NCBI GenBank assembly: GCA_934667175.1
Contig: CAKULN010000003.1
Location: forward strand, 76,416 to 140,415
Direction: 5' to 3'
DNA length: 64,000 bases
Origin: an uncultured Bacteroidales bacterium
GTDB taxonomy: Bacteria > Bacteroidota > Bacteroidia > Bacteroidales > UBA932
Positions 43,109 to 51,297 of this stretch are shown piece after piece. A program made the translations under genes and the position numbers. How positions within the stretch are numbered: the stretch's first letter is position 1; every line of letters begins with the position of its first letter. The notes beneath the pieces were generated by a model. The model did no database searches. It worked only from the letters and a program-made list of their open reading frames with translations, and was not told the DNA's origin.

Positions 43109-45463
43109 TTATTCAAAATAATAGTCTTCAGTCTTCTGCTGCACATCCACGGCCGCGTCCTCGCTCCCTCCGGTGCAGCCAAGGTTCAAGGTCACTCCGG
43201 CCGGGGCGATGAACCTGTCATTCTCTGAGACGCCCAATGTTCCGTCGGCGATGACCTTGCGCATGAATATTCCCCATGTCGGGAGGGACATGTGCGCGCC
43301 CTGCCCATAGGTGATCGACTGGAAGTGCACCTGACGATCCTCCGCGCCCGTCCATATTCCGGCGACCAAAGTCGGAGTGTAGCCTATGAACCATCCGTCG
43401 GCGTTGTCGTTGGTGGTTCCGGTCTTTCCTGCGATCTCTCCCATCAGTTTGTAACGGTAACGGAGCCTGCTGGCAGTTCCGCCTTGAACCACACCCTCCA
43501 TCAGGTTCACCATCAGGTAGGCTGTGTTCTCCCCTATCGCCTCACGTCTGCGGTTTGTGAACTCGCTGATGACGTTGCCCTGGTTGTCCTCTATCCTCGT
43601 CACGAAAAGCGGCTCGATGTAGACGCCTCTTGACGGGAATGTGTTGTAGGCGGCGACCATCTCCCAAAGAGAAAGGTCCGCCGGTCCCACGCACAGGGCC
43701 GGAACCTCGTCGATGTGACTCTGGATTCCCATCCTGCGCATCATGTCGGCCATCGCCTCAGGACCGAACTGCTTCATCAGGTAGGCGGAGATGTTGTTGG
43801 AGCTGTTGGTCAGACCCCACTTGAGTGTGACTGTCCTGCCTATCCACTCTTCCTTGTCCGTACTCCTTGGAGTCCAGGTGTTGCCGTCAGGAAGCACGAA
43901 TGTCTGAGGAAGGTTCACCACCTTGTCGCAAGGGGTCATGCCCTCCTGCATGGCAAGCGTGTAGAGGAACGGCTTGATCGTCGAGCCGACCTGACGCTTG
44001 CCCTGGCGGACGTTGTCATACTTGAAATAGCGGTAGTTCGGACCTCCGACGTACGCCTTCACATGACCTGTGCCCGGCTCCATGGCCACGAAGGCCGTGC
44101 GGAGTATGGACTTATAGTAACGGATCGAGTCATCCGGAGTCATGGTCGTGTCGGCGTAACCTTTCTTATTATAGGCGAACACCCGCATCTTCACCGGCTG
44201 AGAGAAGGTCTTCAGGATCTGCGCCTCGCTCTTGCCTTCCTTCTTCATGACACGGTAGCGGTCGCTCCAGCGCCTTGCCTGCTTCATCACCCTGTCTCTG
44301 GTCTCGGCGTCGATGTCGTTGGAGAACGGCTTGTTGGTCTTGTAGCGAAGATCCCTGCGGAAATCCGCCTGAAGATCCCGGATTCTCTCAGCGACAGCCT
44401 CTTCGGCATATTTCTGCATCTTGTAGTTGATGGTCGTGTAGATCCTAAGTCCATCCCTGTCAAGATCGTACTTCGAGCCGTCGGCCTTCTTGTTCTTCTC
44501 AAGCCATCCGTACAAGTCGTCGGAAGCCCAGGCGAGGGAGTCCGCCGAGTAGTCCTCGGCCATGTAATAGTCTGACCTGCGAGGCTTTCTGGCGTTCATC
44601 ACGCGGCGGACCATGTCCCTGAAGTAAGGCGCCAGACCGGCGTTGTGGTCCTGAACCTCATAATTGAGCGCAATCGGAATAAGCCTGATGGAATCCCTCT
44701 GCGCCTTGCTCAGATAACCGGCCTTCTCCATCTGGCCGATCACGAAATTCCTTCTGGTCAGAGCCTTGTCCGGGTTGATAGTCGGATTGTACCTCGTAGG
44801 CTTGTTGACCATGCCCACCAGCATGGCGCTCTCCTCCACCGTCAGTTCGGACGGAAGTTTTCCAAAGAAAGTCTCCGAGGCTGAACGCACGCCATAGGCT
44901 CCGCTGCCGAAGAATATGGAGTTGAGGTACATCGTCATGATCTCGTCCTTGGTGTAGTCCCTCTCCAGTTTGACGGCTGTGATCCACTCCTTGAGTTTCA
45001 CCCACACCATCCTGAGATGGTATACTCCCGGAATCTTACGACCGACATCGGCTCTTGGATAGAGGGTCTTGGCAAGCTGCTGGGTGATCGTGCTTCCTCC
45101 TCCCTGACTTGAGTTGCGCAGCATTATCGTCTTGACAAGCACGCGGCCAAGTCCTTTGAAATCAATTCCGGAATGCTTGTAAAAACGCACATCTTCGGTC
45201 GCCACGGCGGCATGGACGAGATTCGGAGAGATCTCATCATAGGATACGTAGGTCCTGTTCTCGATGTGGAACGTGGTCAGTATCTCACCATCCTCGGCGA
45301 TGACCTGCGTGGCCAGCTTGTTGTCCGGATTCTCCAGATCCTTGAAGGAAGGGATGTCCGCGAAGGCCCAGACGAGGAATATCATAACGATGAGAAGCAG
45401 TACCGGAAACGTTATCAGAATCCAGAACCACTTTGTGATTTTCTTTCGAGTCGATTCGGTCAT
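43109..45463 (-). CDS. Class A penicillin-binding protein (glycosyltransferase/transpeptidase), PBP1a type
   Basis: 784 residues. A membrane helix lies at about 12-33. The GT51 domain has the catalytic Glu in AAVATEDVRFYKHSGID, SQGGGSTITQQLAKTLYP and YLNSIFFGSGAYGVRSASETFFGK. The transpeptidase has SxxK in GSTIKPFLY, SxN in TNSSNNIS and KTGTTNDNADGWFIGY. It polymerises and cross-links peptidoglycan. It is transcribed divergently from topA (106 bp between starts) and leads the ddl-prmC run. Confidence 0.95.
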   Translation of the reverse strand: MTESTRKKITKWFWILITFPVLLLIVMIFLVWAFADIPSFKDLENPDNKLATQVIAEDGEILTTFHIENRTYVSYDEISPNLVHAAVATEDVRFYKHSGIDFKGLGRVLVKTIMLRNSSQGGGSTITQQLAKTLYPRADVGRKIPGVYHLRMVWVKLKEWITAVKLERDYTKDEIMTMYLNSIFFGSGAYGVRSASETFFGKLPSELTVEESAMLVGMVNKPTRYNPTINPDKALTRRNFVIGQMEKAGYLSKAQRDSIRLIPIALNYEVQDHNAGLAPYFRDMVRRVMNARKPRRSDYYMAEDYSADSLAWASDDLYGWLEKNKKADGSKYDLDRDGLRIYTTINYKMQKYAEEAVAERIRDLQADFRRDLRYKTNKPFSNDIDAETRDRVMKQARRWSDRYRVMKKEGKSEAQILKTFSQPVKMRVFAYNKKGYADTTMTPDDSIRYYKSILRTAFVAMEPGTGHVKAYVGGPNYRYFKYDNVRQGKRQVGSTIKPFLYTLAMQEGMTPCDKVVNLPQTFVLPDGNTWTPRSTDKEEWIGRTVTLKWGLTNSSNNISAYLMKQFGPEAMADMMRRMGIQSHIDEVPALCVGPADLSLWEMVAAYNTFPSRGVYIEPLFVTRIEDNQGNVISEFTNRRREAIGENTAYLMVNLMEGVVQGGTASRLRYRYKLMGEIAGKTGTTNDNADGWFIGYTPTLVAGIWTGAEDRQVHFQSITYGQGAHMSLPTWGIFMRKVIADGTLGVSENDRFIAPAGVTLNLGCTGGSEDAAVDVQQKTEDYYFE

Positions 45464-45487
45464 AATAGGGACAAATTTATAACAAAA

Positions 45488-45520
45488 TTTGGAAAATTGC
45501 CCAGTTTGTGGCTTACTTTG
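45488..45520 (+). promoter_or_regulatory. Candidate topA promoter
   Basis: TTTG (45488-45491), 21-nt spacer, TTACTTTG (45513-45520), one base off TAnnTTTG. It is followed by a 49-nt leader to the topA ATG at 45570. It lies in the divergent region shared with the PBP gene. Confidence 0.5.
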
Positions 45521-45569
45521 CAGATTGAAATGACAAACTATCTATGAAATGCTTGTAAAATAGAACAGT

Positions 45570-47885
45570 ATGGCAGACAATCTAGTTATCGTCGAGTCTC
45601 CGGCCAAAGCCAAGACTATACAGAAATTCCTGGGCAACGGTTACGTGGTGAAGTCCAGCTTCGGTCACATCAGGGATCTTCAGGACAAGAAGCTGAGCGT
45701 GGATGTGGAGAGGGGCTTCACTCCCGAATATGTGATACCTTCCGACAAGAAAAAGGTGGTGTCCGAACTGAAGAAGGCGGCGGAAAGCGCCACCACAGTG
45801 TGGCTCGCGTCCGATGAGGACCGGGAGGGAGAGGCCATCTCCTGGCATCTCTACGAGACTCTCGGGCTGAAAGAGGCGCAGACAAGGAGAATCGTCTTCC
45901 ATGAAATCACCAAAGACGCGATTGTGAACGCGGTTCAGAATCCGCGCTCGATCAACATGAATCTCGTCAACGCGCAGCAGGCGCGCAGGGTTCTGGACAG
46001 ACTTGTCGGATTCGAGCTTTCCCCTATACTGTGGAGAAAGATCCAGCCGAAACTCTCGGCCGGACGCGTGCAGTCCGTGGCGCTCAGGCTTGTGGTCGAA
46101 AGGGAGAAGGAGATAATGGGATTCGAGAACGAGGCCTATTACAAAGTCGAGGCTTTCTTTCATCCTGCCGGCCTTCCCGCCTCTGTCAAGGTCAAGGCCA
46201 TCCTCGACACCAGGTTCAAGACACTGGAGGAGGCGCGTGCGTTCCTTCAGGACTGCATAGGGGCGGCTTTCACGGTTTCCGACGTCGAGAAGAAAGAGGC
46301 GAACCGGTACCCTACCGCTCCGTTCACGACCTCCACCCTGCAACAGGAGGCGGCAAGGAAGCTGCGTTTCCCGGTGAGCATGACGATGAGAGTGGCCCAG
46401 AGTCTCTACGAAAGAGGTCTCATCACCTACATGAGAACCGACTCCACGAATCTGTCCGCCCTCGCGCTCGGCACGGCAAAGAAGTTCATAACCGAGAATT
46501 TCGGCCCTGAATATTCAAAGCCTCGCCAGTTCAAGACCCACAGCAAGGGCGCGCAGGAAGCCCACGAGGCGATCCGCCCGACATTCATAGAGAACACGGA
46601 GATCGAGGGAACAGCCCAGGAGCAGAAGCTTTACAACCTGATCTGGAAAAGGACTGTCGCCTCGCAGATGGCGGACGCGAAAGTCCTCAACACGACCTTA
46701 AGGGTGTCTTCCGACAAGAGAGCGGAGAAATTCAACGCCCAGGCCACTCAGGTCCTGTTCGACGGATTCCTCAAGCTGTACATCGAAGGCACGGACAATC
46801 AGGACGCCGAAGAGGAGGATGTGATGCTTCCTGACCTTCAGGTCGGAACCACGATGGAAGAAAAGGGCATCAAAGCGGAGTGCAAGTTCACCGCGGCCCC
46901 GCCGAGATATTCAGAGGCCACTCTGGTGAAGAAGCTTGAGGAGCTCGGCATCGGACGACCGTCCACCTATGCCCCGACCATCGCCACCCTGACCACAGGA
47001 CGCGGATACATCGTCAAGGGGGACAAGGAAGGGAAGAAGATAGCCGTCAACGACCTGGAACTGAGAAACGGTGTGGTTTCCGAAACCGCAAGGACCGAAA
47101 CCGTGGGAGCTGAAAGAGGCAAGTTGCTGCCACAGGAGATCGGAATGATCGTGACAGATTATCTCGAAAAGTATTTCACCGACATCATGGACTACGACTT
47201 CACGGCCAACGTCGAGAAGGAATTTGACCAGATAGCAAGCGGCAATCTTGTCTGGAATGAGGTCATAGGGGAATTCTACTCACCTTTCCACAAAAAGGTT
47301 GACGAGGTGCTGCATGACGGCAACTACAGCCATGTCTCCAAAGATCTCGGGACAGACGCCGACGGCAACAAGATCGTGGCCAAGTTCGGCAAATTCGGAC
47401 CTTACATCCAGAAAGGCGAGGGCGAGAAGGCCCAGTACGCTTCTCTGGGCAGGGATCAGCTTATCGAGAACATCACCCTGGAAGAGGCTCTAAAGATGTT
47501 CCAGCTGCCACGCACCGTGGGGCAGTACAACGGGACGGACGTCATCGCCCTGAAAGGCCGCTTCGGTCCGTTTCTCAAGTACGGAGACAAGAACTTCTCT
47601 CTCCCGCGGGGAAAGGATCCTCTCAAGGTCACGCTGGAGGAATGTTCTGCGATCATCGACGAGGGGCTCAACAAAAGCGCGGCCAGTTCCGTGATGGCTG
47701 AATATCCTGACAACGACATCCAGATCATAAACGGACGATACGGCCCTTACATCAAGCACGCGGGTTCCAATTACAGGATTCCGAAAGGTACGGACGCGGC
47801 CGCTCTGACAGAAGAAGCGTGCCTGGAGATCATTAACAGTTCCAAACCGACAGAAAAAGGACGTCGCCGCTTTAAGAAATCTTGA
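45570..47885 (+). CDS. topA: DNA topoisomerase I
   Basis: 771 residues, type IA. Toprim domain: NLVIVESPAKAKTIQKFLG and VWLASDEDREGEAISWHL, with the metal-binding acidic residues. The active-site Tyr is in YERGLITYMRTDSTNLS. The C-terminus has no zinc fingers but three copies of a glycine/aromatic repeat: KFGKFGPYIQKGEG, LKGRFGPFLKYGDKNFSLPRG and INGRYGPYIKHAGSNYRIPKG, as usual in Bacteroidota. It relaxes negative supercoils. Confidence 0.97.
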   Translation: MADNLVIVESPAKAKTIQKFLGNGYVVKSSFGHIRDLQDKKLSVDVERGFTPEYVIPSDKKKVVSELKKAAESATTVWLASDEDREGEAISWHLYETLGLKEAQTRRIVFHEITKDAIVNAVQNPRSINMNLVNAQQARRVLDRLVGFELSPILWRKIQPKLSAGRVQSVALRLVVEREKEIMGFENEAYYKVEAFFHPAGLPASVKVKAILDTRFKTLEEARAFLQDCIGAAFTVSDVEKKEANRYPTAPFTTSTLQQEAARKLRFPVSMTMRVAQSLYERGLITYMRTDSTNLSALALGTAKKFITENFGPEYSKPRQFKTHSKGAQEAHEAIRPTFIENTEIEGTAQEQKLYNLIWKRTVASQMADAKVLNTTLRVSSDKRAEKFNAQATQVLFDGFLKLYIEGTDNQDAEEEDVMLPDLQVGTTMEEKGIKAECKFTAAPPRYSEATLVKKLEELGIGRPSTYAPTIATLTTGRGYIVKGDKEGKKIAVNDLELRNGVVSETARTETVGAERGKLLPQEIGMIVTDYLEKYFTDIMDYDFTANVEKEFDQIASGNLVWNEVIGEFYSPFHKKVDEVLHDGNYSHVSKDLGTDADGNKIVAKFGKFGPYIQKGEGEKAQYASLGRDQLIENITLEEALKMFQLPRTVGQYNGTDVIALKGRFGPFLKYGDKNFSLPRGKDPLKVTLEECSAIIDEGLNKSAASSVMAEYPDNDIQIINGRYGPYIKHAGSNYRIPKGTDAAALTEEACLEIINSSKPTEKGRRRFKKS

Positions 47886-47939
47886 TATTTTAAGATTTTT
47901 TATATATTTTAGCGGTTGTTTAGTTATAAATTGAAAGCA

Positions 47940-48452
47940 ATGGCAACTTATCACATCGATCAGATTGACCAGAAAATCCTATCATTTCTGGTCAACAACG
48001 CCAGGATGCCTTTCCTGGAAATCGCCCGTGAGTGCGGTGTTTCGGGCGCCGCGATTCATCAAAGGGTGAAAAGGTTGGAGACCAACGGGGTCATCACTGG
48101 TTCAAGACTGCTCGTCAAGCCTCAGGCTCTTGGGCTAAACGTGTGCGCGTTCATCAGCGTCACGCTCTCCGAAGCGGACAAGTACCCTGAGGTCGTGGCC
48201 AACCTAAAGAAGATCGCCGAGATTGTGGAGTGCCATTTCGTAACCGGGAAAGCCGCCCTGCTCCTCAAGGCGTACTGCTTTGACAATGATCACCTTATGG
48301 AGATCCTTATCAACACGATCCAGAACATTCCTTACATCCAGTCCACGGAGACAATGATCTCCCTCGACCAGGCGATCGAGCGTCAGGTCTGGGTCAAGGA
48401 CTACAAGCGGACTACCTACCAGCCTGGCGAGTTCGAAAAGAAGACGAAATAA
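47940..48452 (+). CDS. Lrp/AsnC-family transcriptional regulator
   Basis: 170 residues from ATG 47940. An N-terminal winged helix (IDQKILSFLVNNARMPFLEIARECGVSGAAIHQRVKRLETNGVI) is followed by the RAM ligand-binding domain (VCAFISVTLSEADKYPEVVANLKKI, VECHFVTGKAALLLKAYC). It is a global or amino-acid-responsive regulator. Its last 41 bp overlap the 3' end of ispD on the opposite strand. Confidence 0.93.
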   Translation: MATYHIDQIDQKILSFLVNNARMPFLEIARECGVSGAAIHQRVKRLETNGVITGSRLLVKPQALGLNVCAFISVTLSEADKYPEVVANLKKIAEIVECHFVTGKAALLLKAYCFDNDHLMEILINTIQNIPYIQSTETMISLDQAIERQVWVKDYKRTTYQPGEFEKKTK

Positions 48453-49152
48453 TCAGCCTCGCGAGGGACAGGTCCTCGGGAGACGTCAGTTTGAAGTTGT
48501 ACCTCTCTCCGTCGCAAAAGGAGAGGGGTATTCCTTTTTTGCGTGCGACGGAGGCGTCATCGGTGAAAGCGGTGTCAAAGGCTTGTGAATATGCGGACTT
48601 GATGTCCTCCGAAAGGAACATCTGCGGGGTCTGGGCCCCGAAAATCCGGCTCCGGTCCACATCCTCCCCTTCCGGGGATACCATCGACTCGGTCCCGTCC
48701 GCGGCCCGCACACGGTCTATGACCTTCAGTGTGTCCACGGAAGGGATGACAGGAATCAGAGACCTGACACCTCCGGAATCCATCAGCCCGAACATGTTCC
48801 TGATCAAATCCTCTGAGAGAAGAGGCCGCACGCCGTCATGGATGGCGACAATCGCTCCGTCCGGGACCTTTTTCAAAGCGTTCCTTACGGAATGAAAGCG
48901 GGTGATGCCGCCTGAAACCAACGACTGAGGACAATCGAAGCCTGAAGACAGACAATATTCCTTCCAAAAAGGAATATGATCCTCCGGAAGCACGGTGATC
49001 ACCTTGATGCCTGGGACAGCCGAGACAAACACCTCGATGGTCCTGCGAAGAACGGGGACACCTCCAAGATCCAGAAATTGCTTCGGGACGGAAGCGCCCA
49101 TCCTGACGCCGCTTCCGGCGGCCATAACGATTAATATTCTTTTTCTGCTCAT
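48412..49152 (-). CDS. ispD: 2-C-methyl-D-erythritol 4-phosphate cytidylyltransferase
   Basis: 246 residues from ATG 49152; the longer open frame to 49443 crosses the attachment site and promoter, so it is not coding. The nucleotide-binding start is IVMAAGSGVRMGASVPKQFLDLGG. Then come VPDGAIVAIHDGVRPLLSEDLI and the C-terminal GERYNFKLTSPEDLSLA. It makes CDP-methylerythritol, two steps before the IspF product. Its promoter abuts the integrative element, and its 3' end overlaps the Lrp-type gene. Confidence 0.95.
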   Translation of the reverse strand: MSRKRILIVMAAGSGVRMGASVPKQFLDLGGVPVLRRTIEVFVSAVPGIKVITVLPEDHIPFWKEYCLSSGFDCPQSLVSGGITRFHSVRNALKKVPDGAIVAIHDGVRPLLSEDLIRNMFGLMDSGGVRSLIPVIPSVDTLKVIDRVRAADGTESMVSPEGEDVDRSRIFGAQTPQMFLSEDIKSAYSQAFDTAFTDDASVARKKGIPLSFCDGERYNFKLTSPEDLSLARLIISSSFRTRQAGR

Positions 49153-49162
49153 ATAATTCCTT

Positions 49163-49193
49163 ACAAATATAACTTTTTTTGTATATTTACAAA
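49163..49193 (-). promoter_or_regulatory. ispD promoter, with its -33 element inside the attachment core
   Basis: On the minus strand TTTG (49190-49193), a 19-nt spacer, TATATTTG (49163-49170). The TTTG falls within the 19-bp core repeat, so integration leaves this promoter intact on the left side. Confidence 0.7.
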
Positions 49194-49200
49194 TTGTATA
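49182..49200 (+). repeat. Left attachment-site core (attL)
   Basis: TATATTTACAAATTGTATA, identical over 19 bp to 58121-58139 and in the same orientation. An exact 19-mer shared by both borders of a block with an integrase is best read as the duplicated integration core. Confidence 0.8.
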
Positions 49201-49282
49201 AAACATCTTCTTATCCATCTCACCAAAACCGAACAGGCATAGGACATTGCAGGAATCCTTTACGGACAGCGTTCTTGCTGCG

Positions 49283-49304
49283 ATTAATGTTTTATTAATG
49301 TTTT
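49283..49304 (+). promoter_or_regulatory. Left arm-type site candidate
   Basis: ATTAATGTTTTATTAATGTTTT is a tandem pair of the 11-mer ATTAATGTTTT, followed by CGGGAAACTTACGGAAAAT. The right end has the pair ATTAAGGTTTT twice, followed by GCGGAAACTTATGGAAAAT. The position 82 bp inside the core suits integrase arm binding. Confidence 0.45.
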
Positions 49305-49462
49305 CGGGAAACTTACGGAAAATACCTCGGAAAATCATTGCAAATATCATTTGTGGATTGACGTCTGCAAAAATAGTCGTTTGTCTGCGATAGTCTGTGA
49401 AAAAATCTGTATATTCGCAGACATACCCCTGTGGGGACGACAAAGAAACAACACGTGCCTTG

Positions 49463-49590
49463 GTTCGTTAAAATCGCCAATTCTATCGAATGTATATACG
49501 AGGCACAGCGGACAGCCATATATGGGTTGTCCAGTCTGTGCGTATATACTGGTGTTTGGCGATACCTAACGGACGACAGACTGGGCAACC
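49463..49590. ncRNA. Large structured palindrome at the element's left end (RNA leader or DNA structure)
   Basis: Nested pairings: GTTCGTTA (49463-49470) with TAACGGAC (49567-49574, one G-U), ATCGCCAA (49473-49480) with TTGGCGAT (49556-49563), GTATATAC (49492-49499) with GTATATAC (49542-49549), GCACAG/CTGTGC (49503-49508/49536-49541) and a further 8-bp top stem around an ATATAT loop. The 3' half can instead pair downstream: GGTTGTCCAGTCTG (49525-49538) with CAGACTGGGCAACC (49577-49590), followed by TTTCTTTTG. That would be a terminator-like alternative ahead of the GIY-YIG gene at 49631. A minus-strand -7 element (TATATTTG, 49603-49610) makes a leftward RNA also possible. The rest of 49201-49462 holds the arm site only. 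Confidence 0.65.
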
Positions 49591-49630
49591 TTTCTTTTGT
49601 TGCAAATATAACCAATAAACCCATAATATT

Positions 49631-50512
49631 ATGGATGCAGAAAAGACAAACAGAAGTATTTTGACCATCCGCAATGTCCTTGGTCTGGCAGGTCTGGACA
49701 TCACTAAGAGAATCAAGCTTGTGCGCCACAAGGACAGCCGTGATGCCATAACGATAAATGGCAAGACCGTTGTCGGCAACCCTTATGACTGGTATCTGAA
49801 CGACAGGGAGACGTTCATCGCATACCAAAGCGAGCAGCACAAGGACATATTCAAGGATGTTGACTATGTCGTTTCTTTCATCGGGGAGGACGGCACTCTG
49901 GCAAGGATGGTGGGCGTGTATCAGATTCTTGGGCGTGACACGGAAAGGGAGAATCAGACAGGCGGTGGCAAATATTGCTACAAGATGGTTGAGGTCGATG
50001 GTTTCGATGAGCTCAACGAGCGTGTCATCGTGGATTGGGGAGACTCTGCAAGGGCGTTTCATCAGAGGCTTGACAAGAACGACAAGGCCATTGTGGCGGT
50101 GGAGAGAAAGGGCTTTGACTGGGTATGTCCGGGCTACGAGGAAATCAGACTGACCTATGGACAGCTGTCCCATGTCATTAGTGAGGGCTTGGAGGCGTGG
50201 AAACGTAAACTCACGACCGTAAATGGCATATATGCGATATCAGACCGCAAGACAGGCAAACTCTATGTCGGCTCCACCTACAACCGTGACGGAATATGGG
50301 GACGATGGGAGGACTATGCAAGGACTGGACACGGTGGAGACGTGAAACTTGTGAACCTTATTGCGGAGGCTCCGGACTACGCCAAGGACAATTTTGTCTG
50401 GTCGATACTCCAGACGTTGCCGCTGAACGTCAGCGACATTGAGGCCATTAGGGTGGAGACTCTGTGGAAGAACAAGTTAGGCAGGTCGGTATGTGATCTT
50501 AACGACAATTGA
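49631..50512 (+). CDS. GIY-YIG nuclease-domain protein
   Basis: 293 residues. The C-terminal 90 residues hold a GIY-YIG domain: NGIYAISDRKTGKLYVGSTYNRDGIWGRWEDYA, with the two Tyr-containing strands, the following Arg and a later Glu (DIEAIRVETLWKNKLG) of the active site. The first 195 residues are an alpha/beta region that I do not recognise (DYVVSFIGEDGTLARMVGVYQILGR). It could be a homing-type or restriction-type nuclease, or a DNA-processing enzyme of the element. It is the first plus-strand gene, directly after the left-end palindrome, and is followed by a short inverted repeat at 50536-50554. Confidence 0.8.
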   Translation: MDAEKTNRSILTIRNVLGLAGLDITKRIKLVRHKDSRDAITINGKTVVGNPYDWYLNDRETFIAYQSEQHKDIFKDVDYVVSFIGEDGTLARMVGVYQILGRDTERENQTGGGKYCYKMVEVDGFDELNERVIVDWGDSARAFHQRLDKNDKAIVAVERKGFDWVCPGYEEIRLTYGQLSHVISEGLEAWKRKLTTVNGIYAISDRKTGKLYVGSTYNRDGIWGRWEDYARTGHGGDVKLVNLIAEAPDYAKDNFVWSILQTLPLNVSDIEAIRVETLWKNKLGRSVCDLNDN

Positions 50513-50563
50513 GATTTTATAGAGATTTTTGACAAACTGCCGAACTTTGGCAGTAATTCTAAC

Positions 50564-50700
50564 TATATTTGCGGTGTTGAAAGTCAAAGGGTAACTCTCC
50601 CCTTAAAAGGTTCTCCTTTGTCAAACCTGCCAAAGAATGTGTTTGCGAGTGGTTTAACGCCCCTTTCGGACGGCCACAGAGAGTTGGCAAGACTTTCAAT
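50564..50700 (+). ncRNA. Promoter and structured leader related to the tandem small RNAs
   Basis: TATATTTG (50564-50571) starts a transcript whose first 120 nt are nearly identical to small RNA b at 54066-54229, which lies in the opposite orientation. It keeps stem A (50585-50590/50615-50620), stem B TGCCAA/TTGGCA (50628-50633/50684-50689) and stem C GTGG/CCAC (50649-50652/50674-50677). Unlike copies b and c it lacks the terminator and runs into the gene at 50738, so it would act as a 5' leader. The inverted repeat ACTGCC/GGCAGT (50536-50554) sits just upstream of the -7 element. Confidence 0.7.
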
Positions 50701-50737
50701 ATCTTTTTACTTCATTTCCACTAAAACATCATTTATT

Positions 50738-51277
50738 ATGGAACCAACAAACGTTAAGATTGGGGAATACGTTGGTGTTTACCACGATTCCAAGGATGGC
50801 AGTTTTCACTTCGACACAATTTCAGCCGAGGAGTATGACACGGCCAAGCAGGATTCTACTACAACCAAAGGCTTGTTGCATAGAATGTTGGGCAGGGACA
50901 AGCGGAACTCATCACCTGATCTGATGGCTGCATTCTTCATCTCATCGAATGGGTTTACAGCAACAAGTGGCGGTTATGGGCAAGATAACAAGACAGACGC
51001 ACATCTTGATGGCACAAGCCTCTATGTGTCCGGCATTGTGATTCTGTCAGAATTTAATGGCGCAATATACGATGTGTTATATGATTTCATAGCGATTAAT
51101 GCCGTGGAGCGAGGAGCGGAGGTCATCCGTGTTGAGGTTGATCTAAATGCATCCAATGGGTTGAACGCAAATCTTGCAAGCCGTTTGGTAAATGACGAGG
51201 ATACCGATTACAGGCTCGTTGATTCTAATGGCAAGTCAGCATATTTTGAAGCAAAACTATCTGACTTTGAGGAATGA
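50738..51277 (+). CDS. Hypothetical cytoplasmic protein
   Basis: 179 residues from ATG 50738; the frame is open further up only because it runs through the RNA leader. There is no signal peptide or membrane segment. The sequence is acidic and mixed alpha/beta, with IYDVLYDFIAINAVERGAEVIRVEVDLNASNG near the C-terminus. I do not recognise a family. It is controlled by the leader described above and starts the cargo run that continues through 53883. Confidence 0.7.
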   Translation: MEPTNVKIGEYVGVYHDSKDGSFHFDTISAEEYDTAKQDSTTTKGLLHRMLGRDKRNSSPDLMAAFFISSNGFTATSGGYGQDNKTDAHLDGTSLYVSGIVILSEFNGAIYDVLYDFIAINAVERGAEVIRVEVDLNASNGLNANLASRLVNDEDTDYRLVDSNGKSAYFEAKLSDFEE

Positions 51278-51297
51278 TCTAAAGACCTTTCTACACC

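Noticed and set aside
48412..49443. 343-residue version of IspD
   Set aside because: The extra 97 codons cross the promoter and attachment core and have no resemblance to the family start, which is at 49152.
49313..50173. 286-residue minus-strand frame across the left end of the element
   Set aside because: It runs through the palindrome and antisense to the GIY-YIG gene, whose motifs are clear.
50618..50737. N-terminal extension of the 50738 gene, or a small conserved peptide (SGLTPLSDG)
   Set aside because: The same peptide can be read in copies b and c, but those end in terminators and change by compensatory base pairs. RNA structure explains the conservation better. A peptide is not fully excluded because the GLTPL frame is kept in all three.
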